Assembly (NCBI GenBank): GCA_911728435.2
Contig: OU452211.1
Coordinates: 9,778,428 to 9,842,427, forward strand
Source: Apoderus coryli
Taxonomy: Eukaryota > Arthropoda > Insecta > Coleoptera > Attelabidae
DNA length: 64,000 bases
Direction: 5' to 3'
Position numbers and translations under genes: made by a program
Notes under the pieces: model-generated
What the model was told of the DNA's origin: nothing
What the model saw: only the letters and a program-made list of their open reading frames with translations
Databases searched by the model: none
Shown here: in pieces, positions 55,606 to 64,000 of the stretch
Numbering within the stretch: position 1 is the first letter of the stretch
How the letters are laid out: each line of letters starts with the position of its first letter

Positions 55606-56169
55606 TATTGATTTATATCTTCAGCTGGTTAGAAAAGCGCATATGGGAGAGGAATTCACTTTATCCCATAGCTAAGAATTTATTACAAACTGCAGGTGTT
55701 TAATTGCAGCTCTTTGAAGTGAAATAATTATGTATACCTAAGTGTAAAGATGGTTTTGTTAAATTATTATTAATATTATTACAATATAATGCAACAAACA
55801 GCAATTCAAAAATTTAATATTTTCTAGCAATTAATTTTTGTTCACTTTTTCCAAAATGGAATAACTGTGGCGATTAGAAAGAAATTACACTTCTTAATTC
55901 GTTCCTTCTCGTAGATTAACTGACATTTTCGCAATACATGTAATTTTCATTAATGTCTCCTTTTTTTATCGTTTAATTTAAGTTTAGTTAGACGCTACGT
56001 AATAATCATAATAATACAGACGTTTGTTCGTGATGCGACAATAGAGAAAAAAAATCAGAGTAAGCTCCAAGAAAATAAACGACGGACGCGAACAAGAAAC
56101 ACGAAATAAGGGATAACAGTAATCTGAATTATAATAGGGGTTGTAAACAAGCGTGCTGTCAAAACTTAC
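55606..56169. other. Non-coding, probably intron of the minus-strand gene
   Basis: Lies downstream of the splice donor at 56,169 on the minus strand. No other feature was found. Confidence 0.3.
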
Positions 56170-56271
56170 CCTGTAATCCACAGATTCTATAATTGCAGTT
56201 CCAATCCACGGTAGGTCCGTGGCGTTTTCCATCGTTTATTTGTATCGTTAGATATTCACCTGACGACGTGT
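56170..56271 (-). CDS. Internal coding exon of an unidentified host gene
   Basis: On the minus strand a pyrimidine-rich acceptor (ttttaattaattacag) precedes a 102-nt segment that ends at a strong donor (gtaagt). One frame only is open: two bases, then TSSGEYLTIQIND, GKRHGPTVDWNCNYRICGLQ, then one base. Both other frames have early stops. Two Cys, charged loops and aromatic residues suggest part of a disulfide-bonded extracellular domain, possibly CUB-like, but that is a guess. Flanking exons were not found in the window. The exon boundaries and open frame are seen directly; expression is inference. Confidence 0.55.
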
Positions 56272-56814
56272 CTGTAATTAATTAAAAGTGAAAATTCTAT
56301 AGTCACATTAAAAATAACACTAAAGTATGAGTTTCACTCACAAATGCCACTGCAAGCAAAAGCAAACATGGCGATTATCTAAATATACAGAGTGAGTATA
56401 AAGTGTGGAAACCCCTGTATATTTCCGAAAATAATCGTAATTTTGAAAAAAATTTAAAGAAAAGTTATTTGGTAGGGTAAACCACCCAGTTATTGGACAT
56501 GTGAAATTTGATTGTATAAAGTGTGTTTACGAAACTGAAATAAGATTTTTTAGAGTATTATGTCATTTGAAACCTCATACATGGTGACTCTATTGGTTAG
56601 AGAGCTGATCTGAACCCTTCACATCAAACGTTGTTTTAGTGGGAACTTTGCTTTTGTTCATTCATGTGTTGTGAGGGTGTATTTTTAATAAAATTCTAAG
56701 GTATTCTTAGTTGTTTGTATATTATCAACAAGATACTTAATGCGATAAATAATGAAGACTTTAGAAATATAAATCATTAATCACAATCACAAATGTTCCG
56801 ATTGTTTATAACAA
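56272..56814. other. Non-coding, probably intron
   Basis: Upstream of the minus-strand exon. An acagagtg end motif lies at about 56,391. Nothing else was found. Confidence 0.3.
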
Positions 56815-57270
56815 TATAATAATAATAAAGGCGTTTATTTTTTTTAAATAAATACTAAAATTACACACATACAACACTATCAAAATCCTTACTTCATTAG
56901 CATTCTTATAACACCTACTACCAGATCAGATATAATAAATGTAGCAAACAAAATAAATACAATAAACAATAATAAATATAATAAACACAATAAATATAAT
57001 AAGCACAGTAAATAGAATAAATATAATAAATAATAAACATATTCCCAGTGTTCTGGATGGAGAGCAAACTGCCATAAAGTTTTTTTTTAAACTGTAACTT
57101 AGACAAATTCTTACACTCAGCAGGCAACTCATTGAACCATCTGATAGGAGAACGACTTCTTAAACAATTCCGTAGAATGGACAGGAATAGATATTGCATC
57201 TCTACGACGAATATTAATACTGTGAATGTCAGTTCTAAATCTGTTTTTATATTTTATCAATATCAAGCAA
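56815..57270 (-). pseudogene. 5'-truncated LINE: ORF2 C-terminus and 3' tail
   Basis: The minus strand reads IHSINIRRRDAISIPVHSTE-like sequence near 57,220, then SPIRWFNELPAECKNLSKLQ and FKKKLYGSLL. This is the C-terminal signature of jockey-like ORF2. The 3' UTR is rich in ATA/TTA units, and the end is AATAAA near a TTATTATTAT tract at 56,815-56,830. It is one of four ends of this type on the minus strand. Confidence 0.65.
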
Positions 57271-57559
57271 TATTACTTTCTGTTCTTTTTCACCTCTCAA
57301 CAACTTCTTCGTTAATTAATTGCATAATTTTAATGACCGCATAAATTGAGTTCTTGAACAGACGAAAGTGTGTGTATGTGTTGGTTATTGAACTAACTCC
57401 TTGGAATAGCGAATTTAAAGATTTGAAAGGTGTTAGAAAATTAGAGGCCAGCCAGAAGACCAACGGTCATTTATAAATACCCAATAGTACGGCGTGTCAG
57501 TATTGGTAAGTCCTAAAGCCTCTTTTTTGATTTTTAAATATCTGTGCTATAGTTCATTT
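57271..57559. other. Spacer between a LINE end and a transposase relic
   Basis: No supported feature. Confidence 0.3.
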
Positions 57560-58300
57560 TTCTCTTGAGCTAGAAGCTCTCATAACATTTGCTAAGAAGA
57601 GAAATTCTCTTATCGAATTTAAATATTTCTCAGCTGTAAGATTTCGATCAATGAAGAATGGCCCAATATCATTACGATCCAACATACTCAACAATACATT
57701 AATTTTTTGTGGTCGCTGAGTTTGTCCCTCGATGATCCAACGTGGATTTTCGGAAGACCATTATCGAAAGTTTTATTTATTTACGAATCCATGCAAAAGT
57801 AAAAGTAGCTTCGTCAGTGTAAAGAATGTTTGTTGAAAAGTTTGGATTCAAATTAATTTGATCTAACATTGCATTGCAGGATCAAGACGCCTGTGAAAAT
57901 CTTCATCTTCAAGCTCTTGAACCAGCTGTATTTTGTATGAATAGAAATGTTAATTTTTTAGTAATTTCACCACAGATGTTTGAGAAATATCGTGTTGTTG
58001 ACTGATTTCCCTTGTCGATAAATGCGGGTAATCTTGCAATGACCAAATGACATCTAATGCCTTGTTACCGCCTGCAGCTGTTTTTGGCCTTCCCGTTTTT
58101 AGTTTAAACAAACTTACACTAACAGTTTCGTAAAATTTCTGACATAATTTAGACACAGACTCTTTCTGAATTGGTGGCCGGTTAGTATAAAACTCTTGAA
58201 AAAGTCTACACACTTCTTCATAACGGCGTTTTCTGCCACCGTAGCCCACCATCATCAAAATCTCAATTCTTTGTTTTTCCGTTAATTCTGCCAGAGCACA
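57560..58300 (-). pseudogene. IS630-Tc1-mariner transposase relic, DNA-binding half best kept
   Basis: From about 58,295 the minus strand reads EKQRIEILMMVGYGGRKRRY, CRLFQEFYTNRPPIQKESVS, KLCQKF, then TGRPKTAAGGNKALDVIWSL, YPHLSTREISQQHDISQTSV and VKLLKN, a two-part helix-turn-helix. After a stop it continues YSYKIQLVQELEDEDFHRRL, then GFVNK, WSSENPRWIIEGQTQRPQKI and IGPFFIDRNLTAEKYLN. It stops before the second catalytic residue. Its first half is open for about 100 codons and is the best-preserved N-terminus of this family here. Confidence 0.75.
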
Positions 58301-58639
58301 GTGTGAGTGTTAAATTTGAGTTTTTCGATTTTTGTTTGTAAGGACAACTAACTGAACACAAGCAACTGACAAAATAGTATTTTTATTTGACAGCTACAAT
58401 GTTTTCCATGGGTCTTATAAAAATTTAATTTTAATGAACTGTAAACGAAAAACATGATTGTTTTATAAAACAGTTTTTTCTCAATTATGTTCTAATTTCT
58501 AATGTAACCCTATAAAAATTTTAGGTCGTCGAATCCAGAAATAAATGGCCTACTAAAAATGAAAAGAAAAACATACCATGTCATTTCAATAAAACAATGT
58601 TGGTTGACATAGCAACAAAACTTATAACGCTATAAAAAT
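58301..58639. other. Spacer
   Basis: No supported feature lies between the transposase relic and the mitochondrial copy. Confidence 0.3.
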
Positions 58640-59365
58640 TGAACATCGGCAGGTTGTGCCAAAAACTATACCAAATAACTTTTCCTTAAAAATATTCTCA
58701 AAATAACGATTATTTTCGGTAATATACACTATAAAAATAGTAACATAAAATAAAAATATCACACAACAAACCATTCTCATAAATAAGATATTCCCATATT
58801 CTGCTAAAAAAATTATAGCAAATCCTCCCCTTCTATACTCAACATTAAAACCTGAAACCAACTCACTTTCACCTTCTGCAAAATCAAAGGAAATTCGATT
58901 AGTTTCAGCTAATCTTAATACTAATCACATAATTCTTAAGGGTCATCAAAAAAAAAAATAAATATTCTTGATATAATCTTATATCAAACAAATTTAAACT
59001 AAAAATTAAAAAAGATATTCAAATAATAAATGACCTTACCTCATAAGAAATAGTCTGACCGTAAACTACCTAATAAAGCATAATTAGAATTAGAAGATCA
59101 ACCAGCAAGTATAACTGAATAAACACTTAAACTACAAATAGACAAAAAAAATAAAATTGAAAAATTAAATCTAATTATAATTGTAGTAAAAGGAATTCTT
59201 AGCCATAACATTAAAGCTAATAATAAATTCATAATAGGAGATAAATAATATAATTTAAAATTTGACATTTAAGGAAAAGTCTGTTCTTTTGAAAATAATT
59301 TAATCGCATCACTAAAAGGTTGAAGAACCCCTAATAATTTTCGCTCAAATACTACTCACTCTAGA
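58640..59365 (-). pseudogene. ND1: Nuclear copy of mitochondrial ND1 (NUMT)
   Basis: The minus strand reads ERKLLGVLQPFSDAIKLFSK (about 59,350-59,290), EQTFP, then LMLWLRIPFTT, GWSSNSNYALLGSLR (about 59,105-59,060), [19 protein letters not shown] (about 58,905-58,850) and [19 protein letters not shown]. These are conserved segments of insect NADH dehydrogenase subunit 1. The Trp in GWSSNSN is encoded by TGA (59,098-59,100 reversed), Trp only in the mitochondrial code. Deletions near the start (between ERK and GVLQPF), a gap after LLGSLR and frameshifts show that it is an old inserted fragment rather than a functional gene. Confidence 0.88.
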
Positions 59366-59413
59366 TACCTATTTATGTAATTAAAAACAAAGCTACTTCT
59401 AATTTGCTTTTAG

Positions 59414-59662
59414 CTTGTAAAAGTGAAAATAAACCCACAAAACGTGTCTGAATCTGAATTGAGTGTACCTATTACTGTATATAGCCCTATACTCCATGAA
59501 TTATTAAAAAATCGGTTGTGTCACCCCAAAACAATCCCGGCGAGATATAATATAATCTACCTGGGAAACGAAATAGAATCTCGAAATGGTCTTAGTCGTC
59601 TCAGGGGACTTCAAAATCCAAAATTCATAATGTTCACACAACTTACTCGCAGGCTACTATAG
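59414..59662 (+). CDS. Possible terminal exon of an unidentified gene
   Basis: After a plausible acceptor with a branch-like CTAAT (ctaatttgcttttag) an 82-codon plus frame runs to TAG at 59,660. It reads NVSESELSVPITVYSPILHE, LLKNRLCHPKTIPARYNIIY and GLSRLRGLQNPKFIMFTQ among other residues. An AATAAA at 59,796-59,801 could end a short 3' UTR. The composition is protein-like and free of transposon motifs, but no family is recognised and the upstream exon is not seen. It could instead be chance. Confidence 0.35.
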   Translation, partial: LVKVKINPQNVSESELSVPITVYSPILHELLKNRLCHPKTIPARYNIIYLGNEIESRNGLSRLRGLQNPKFIMFTQLTRRLL

Positions 59663-59916
59663 CAGTAGCAGGGGTCTGTCTGAACGTGAAGCCCATTCTA
59701 TCGACTGGTGCCTGTAAACAAATCAGTTTGCCTGCAGCATTTGTTTGTATTATACTCTATATTTGAGGCGCAAAGTACAACCTACGGGGTAACCTAATAA
59801 AAGCATTTACTTTATAGTGATATTTGTGTAAAACTATTTATTATTCCTATTAACTTTCAGCGTTTGGATAGTACCTACCTATAATGTATACGGACTGAGA
59901 GAGATCTCTACTATGT

Positions 59917-59990
59917 GCCACGGTAGTTCAATTGGTTAGAACACCTGACCGGCAATCGGGAGATGTTGGGTTCGAATCCCACTTCTGACA
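59917..59990 (+). tRNA. tRNA-like sequence, anticodon position GGC, probable pseudo-tRNA or SINE head
   Basis: D arm GTTC/GAAC with loop AATTGGTTA, anticodon arm CCTGA/TCGGG with loop CCGGCAA (anticodon GGC at 59,951-59,953) and T arm around TTCGAAT are all recognisable, with correct spacing. The B box GGTTCGAATCC is intact, and a T7 run at 59,996-60,002 is a good Pol III terminator. Against function: the acceptor stem pairs at only about five of seven positions, position 33 is C rather than U, and eukaryotic nuclear Ala tRNAs normally use AGC. The 3' part (CGAATCCCACTTCTGACA) resembles eukaryotic tRNA-Leu. Confidence 0.5.
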
Positions 59991-60002
59991 CGGAATTTTT
60001 TT

Positions 60003-60844
60003 CAATTCGTATACAATATTAGCTTATTTCATGTTAGAATTATATTATACGCAAACTACTTATGTTGAATGCATTCCATTCATTACAAAAATGTGAAGAA
60101 ATCATTTCCATGTATACTTACTTACCTTTAATGGGATGGTGGAAAATTCCAAGGCATTAAAACAACGTATGCATTTGTATAACACCCATCTAAAATTTAA
60201 AATTTTACGAGAAACGACATTTTTACCGTGTATAATATATAGTCATCAACATACAAAAACCAAACTTTGTTGGATCTAAATCGCTATGTTAATATGAGCC
60301 GCAATAAAAATAAACTGAGAGTGTTTTGTAATTGGTGCGGATTCATTAACGGCTCCCTTGCTTATTAGCCACAATTAACCCACAATTTATGTGGAGCCCG
60401 AATGCTATGTTGCAATTTATCAACATGATTACAGAATATTATTTAGTGTATGAATTATCATTTGAATAGTAAATGTACTGCGAGGTCTCAACGAACCTCA
60501 ACAAGAGACTGAAATGTGTGATTGATTGGGTTATAGAGGTGTAAATTAATTAACATTTTAGCAATTTGCAAGCACTGTAATCAGGGGCGGCGGGTGCATG
60601 AGAGCTGCAGAAATGGCAGATCCACCAAAATTAAAAATAAATTATGAAATTAATATTTTATATTTAAGTATGTGTATTATATTTTACTTTCCGCCTCAGG
60701 GAAAGTATTGTAAATGCGCTGAACAAAAATTGAAATATTTATGGATATAACCATTTCAAAATCCACCGAGACGATTAATACCATTTCCAGATGGAAGGCT
60801 GTCTGTCGGTATGTATTATTCCACGATAGCGCCGAAATCAGTGG
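60003..60844. other. Non-coding sequence
   Basis: A short segment at 60,126-60,189 (-) has splice-like borders but no consistent frame (see rejected items). A caggggcggc motif at about 60,583 resembles ends of other repeats. No gene is supported. Confidence 0.3.
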
Positions 60845-62000
60845 ATACATTCTTATTTGGAGGACCGAAAAATCGCGGTTAAAATTGATTCTGTTGTATC
60901 AGACTTCTTAAATGTTGATCTGGGCACTCCTCAGGGAAGTATACTGGGCCCATTGCTATTTTTACATTATATTAACGATCTTCCTGCAAATATCACACAC
61001 GGTTTCAGTACATGTATGCTGATGACACCACTCTTTTATTATCTGACAGGGATGCTGAAATTCTAAAACATAAGATAAGTGTCACGCTCGATGAGTTTCG
61101 AATGTGGTGTCGGAGTAACAGGCTGATGACCAACTTTGACAAAACAGTTGCTATACACTTCAATAAGTTCAGAACATTGGATCTCAACATAAACTTTGAT
61201 CATATCCATCTTCCTCGATCAGATTCTGCTAAACTGCTAGGAGTTTTGTTGATCCGGATTTCAGCTGGGTAACGCATATAGACCACCTTTGTAAAAAACT
61301 TAATACATCTCTATATATTATTAATTCGCTGAAGACTTGCATGAGTGTGCATGTCTTACTTTCAATATATTATGAATTGATCTATTCAGCAATTGCGTAT
61401 GGTATAGTGGTCTGGGGCAGGTCTAGTATGATTGACATAGTGTTTATACTACAAAAACGAGCAGTGCGTTGCATTTTTAATATTCCTTTTAGGGGTACTT
61501 GTAGGGAGGCTTTTAAGCAAAATCGTTGGCTCACAGTCCCATCTATTTACCTATATATCTGTAATATTTATAAAAATAAAGATGGCGCGCGTACGTGTGG
61601 AGACAACCACGAGTATTCCACCAGCGGAACCGATTGTACTTGCCTCGTCCCAAACACGAATTTTACAAAAAGTCACCAAAATACTCGGGCTACCAATGTT
61701 ATAATCTCCTGCCCGAGGATGTTAAGGGTTGCCTAACTGAGACACAATTTAAAAGAAAATTAAAACTGTATTTGATTGATAACGTGTTCTACAGCTTTCA
61801 GGAGTTTGTTGATACTAATGAACGGTAGTTTTTTTTAGCGAATGTAATTGTTCATTTGTTTGTTTATTTGTTGTTTATTTATTTTCTGTTTCTCTGAATG
61901 TTATTATGAGTGTTTTTATTTTAAACATTATTGTTTACATATTGACATGTCTATGTACAGAAATGTACAATTTATGACTGAAATAAAGAATTTGAACCAT
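60845..62000 (+). pseudogene. LINE RT, 5'-truncated, few frameshifts
   Basis: The plus strand reads [33 protein letters not shown] (about 60,925-60,965), then after a frameshift [19 protein letters not shown] (from 61,012) with the active site. SNRLMTNFDKTVAIHFNKF follows, then AKLLGVL and, in another frame, VDPDFSWVTHIDHLCKKL. IAYGIVVWGRSSMIDIVFIL, QKRAVRCIFNIP and finally SPKYSGYQCYNLLPEDVKGC near the C-terminus complete it. The stop is TAG at 61,826 and AATAAAG lies at 61,982. Only the front of the RT and the endonuclease are missing. It is young enough that three or four indels account for the damage. Confidence 0.85.
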
Positions 62001-62659
62001 TAGTTTTTGGTTGAAATAACATAATAAAGGTCACTATTTGGAAATTGTATTTAATTTTCAATAGCCCTACATTTCACTAATATTCACAATCAAAAACCTC
62101 GTATAATTATTTAAAATTTTATTCGTACAGTTCTGTCAGGTATACGGAATGATTGCAACTATTTTTCATTAAAGTAAATAGCAAATAAAGCAACTGCTTC
62201 CCGTATGCAAACAATAATATTTCATATTGAAACTAAAATAAAACTCATTTTTATGTTATTTTTGAGGGCTACCTAGCAAAATATAATTTATATTATCACA
62301 AAAAAAAAAGGGGAGTTGGTAATTTAAATGAATGCGGTTCCTACCGGCTTCCTAGCCGGTGTGCAAAAAGCATTCATTTTGCAACATAATGAAATTATAT
62401 TAAATGTTGTACAGGGTACATTCAGTTCGTTACCGGATCCGAACCGATTTTGCAGTACAACTGACTGAGAGAGAACTGTTGGTACTAATATGCGCAGTAT
62501 ATGATTTCTGGCTACATTTTAAAAATATTGTGAATCTATACAGGGTGTCCCAAACATAAGAAATGAACGATAGTTGATATATGAATATATTTTTAGATTC
62601 CTCGTTCAAGATAAACATAACTTTCATTAAAGTACATCTCACCTAAACCTGATAGTTTT
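62001..62659. other. Non-coding sequence with a TIR-like start
   Basis: tacagggtgtcccaaacata lies at about 62,539. A short inverted repeat (ttcctaccggcttcctagccggt) lies near 62,338-62,361. No gene was found. Confidence 0.3.
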
Positions 62660-62749
62660 TTAAATATTTTAATTTTTATAAAAATATAGACATAATTTGA
62701 ATGAAAAAATTCACACATATGCGTTTGTTCTTTTTAAGCCAGTCTGGGC

Positions 62750-62893
62750 TTCAGGTAATTTACATACAAAAATCGTCTAGTGGACAACTAGTGTTTTCTT
62801 TTGTATTATAGTGTTTGCACACAACACAACACTATAATACAAAAGAAAACACTAGTTGTCCACTAGACGATTTTTGTATGTAAATTACCTGAA
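62750..62893. repeat. Perfect 66-bp palindrome with 12-nt spacer
   Basis: Arms 62,750-62,815 and 62,828-62,893 are exact inverted repeats containing acaaaaatcgtctagtggac. The right arm runs into the hammerhead core (CTGAA of CTGAAGA), so the left arm ends in the inverse of that motif. The 15.0-15.2 kb relic shares the arm sequence. Confidence 0.88.
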
Positions 62894-62926
62894 GAAGGCA
62901 ACAGATGTACGTTGCCGAAACGTTGT
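62887..62926 (+). ncRNA. Hammerhead-like ribozyme motif (GTT type)
   Basis: CTGAAGA (62,889-62,895), extra A, stem II GGCAAC/GTTGCC with loop agatgtac, GAA, AC directly followed by GT, cleavage base T (62,924). Helix I next to the core shows AC/GT then mismatches, with a longer AAA/TTT segment beyond. Core positions are intact. Helix III has no loop, so a monomer cannot close it; two molecules could, since ACGT is self-complementary. Confidence 0.52.
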
Positions 62927-63089
62927 TTTTTTTAAAAATGTTTTGACAATAAATAACAAGGCGTTATTTAACCTGTTGTTGTAATTTGTGCGCCTCATCT
63001 CAAGAAGTTTTCAACTCTAAATATAAGTTATATGAACGTAAAGTTTAATTCTAAATAACTTGTTAATTTCAAATGGAACACACGGTATA

Positions 63090-64000
63090 TAAGGTCAAAA
63101 TTAGATGCATTTTGATTTAAATCGACCATTAACTTGCAGTTTATCGGTTTCCATAAAAATGGTAGAAATGACAACATCGACGTAATTAACCTTTTTGTAG
63201 CTTATAAGTTGCTCTTTTAAAAATAATAGAAATAATTTAAAATAATGAAGTTTGGCAAAGCTGTCTTTAATTAATTTATGTGTAAAATTTAACCAAATGC
63301 CCGCTATATCTACGCCAATGAACAGTTAATGACAGCCAAAATAATGCAGATTATTTTAGATTATCGGTCCGCAAATGCATGTAAAATTTTGTCAAAATCG
63401 GTTAGCTAGTTTTTGAGAAATGAACAAAAAAGTCAATTTAACCACTAAATTTGGACATACATACATACATCGATAACGAAACATTTGTGGACATGGGTTC
63501 AATGGCAAAAAATGCTTAAGTTACTTTCAGGAGTCTCCAGTTTTAGTTTATTGCAACTATAATGAATCACCCTATATAGAGTGTTCCATTTAAAATATAA
63601 AGCCTAATTAATTTTTACAATATTTCAAGCTAAATTTTTTAATTCCAATAGTTCTAAAATCGACTTTAGCAGAAACCATAAAACTTTTGTATTTATTTTT
63701 TTTTTCTATCATCCATAATAACGGCTATATGGGCATCAAAATATAATGAATGACCCTGTACATTTTTTTTTGTGGGCACCTTCAATTAACACAGTTTGAT
63801 GAATAAACGCTTCATTTCATCAAAATCAAATATAATTAGTGTACCTACCTGATGTTAACATTTACTTATTCATGGAAATTTTATGCTGCATGGAGATTGC
63901 AAAAATATGAGTCAGGAATAATAAGTAAAACTTTATGGATCTGTCTGAGTCAGCTAATAACATGGCCGAATCTAAGATAAACAAAAAAAAAGACCACCCT
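63090..64000. other. Non-coding end of window
   Basis: Contains a catacatacatacat run near 63,458 after gttttagc-type text typical of insect LINE-like 3' regions. Abutting end motifs lie at about 63,568-63,585 (caccctata then gagtgttcc) and a ccctgtaca motif at 63,753. No gene is supported. Confidence 0.3.

Larger units (their letters stand above)
62660..63089. repeat. Repeat copy B, inverted relative of 46,370-46,600, with insertion
   Basis: Outer parts 62,660-62,748 and about 63,010-63,089 align, reversed, to one continuous block at 46,370-46,600. The centre holds the palindrome and hammerhead element. The uninterrupted copy acts as an approximate empty site. Confidence 0.6.

Noticed and set aside
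60126..60189. Minus-strand segment with acceptor-like attttag and strong donor gtaagt, considered as an exon
   Set aside because: Only one of three frames is open, and its end phase does not fit the exon at 56,170-56,271. At 64 nt it is too short to support alone.
28552..60590. cagggccgg and caggggcgg words at 28.55 and 60.58 kb as transposon ends
   Set aside because: Single short words without matching inverted ends or target duplications.

Overview
This 64 kb window is AT-rich eukaryotic DNA, almost certainly from an insect. The insect call rests on the transposon set (mariner and other IS630-Tc1-mariner transposases, jockey/R1-like LINEs, a Penelope-like element, a Crypton-like recombinase) and on a nuclear copy of mitochondrial ND1 whose AG-W-SSNSN stretch still reads Trp as TGA. 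A beetle would fit, but the order cannot be proved here. There is no prokaryotic gene organisation.

Host content is sparse. One compact intronless gene lies at 35,975-36,415 (+): 146 residues, a C-terminal C2HC zinc knuckle and a nearby AATAAA. Two internal exons have canonical splice sites: 1,265-1,446 (+) and 56,170-56,271 (-). A possible terminal exon lies at 59,414-59,662 (+). A tRNA-like cloverleaf with a Pol III T-run is at 59,917-60,002. I could not name any of these genes.

The rest is layered mobile DNA. From 2.8 to 11.9 kb there is a TIR element, LINE relics, a Crypton-like relic and a perfect 78-bp palindrome. From 12.5 to 16 kb there are repeated blocks and a short element with 13-bp target duplications. 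From 16.8 to 19.5 kb a nearly intact mariner is followed by a broken Penelope-like reverse transcriptase. From 20.2 to 23.8 kb a palindrome and a 5'-truncated LINE with an open RT lie between two gag-like pieces. From 24.5 to 46.4 kb there are many mariner, IS630-type and LINE relics around the zinc-knuckle gene. From 48.7 to 51.2 kb there is a cluster of foldback elements. From 54 to 63.1 kb there are LINE ends, the ND1 copy and another palindromic insertion.

The most interesting system is a dispersed family of short, often palindromic elements carrying hammerhead-ribozyme signatures: CTGANGA, one extra base, a stem II hairpin, GAAAC, a 0-2 nt loop, then GTH. The best copies are 49,107-49,149 (inverted twin at 48,840-48,882) and 49,526-49,567. 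Their helix I pairs perfectly and covaries. Related copies occur at 43.6 and 62.9 kb, with decayed ones near 3.7, 11.1, 15.1, 15.9, 40.7 and 51.0 kb. Three foldback insertions have target-site duplications of 12, 13 and 15 bp, and one interrupts a transposase gene whose frame continues across the empty site. Hammerheads with a minimal helix III are known from Penelope-like retroelements, so the 18.6-19.4 kb Penelope-like fragment is a possible relative of the mobilising enzyme. That link is inference.
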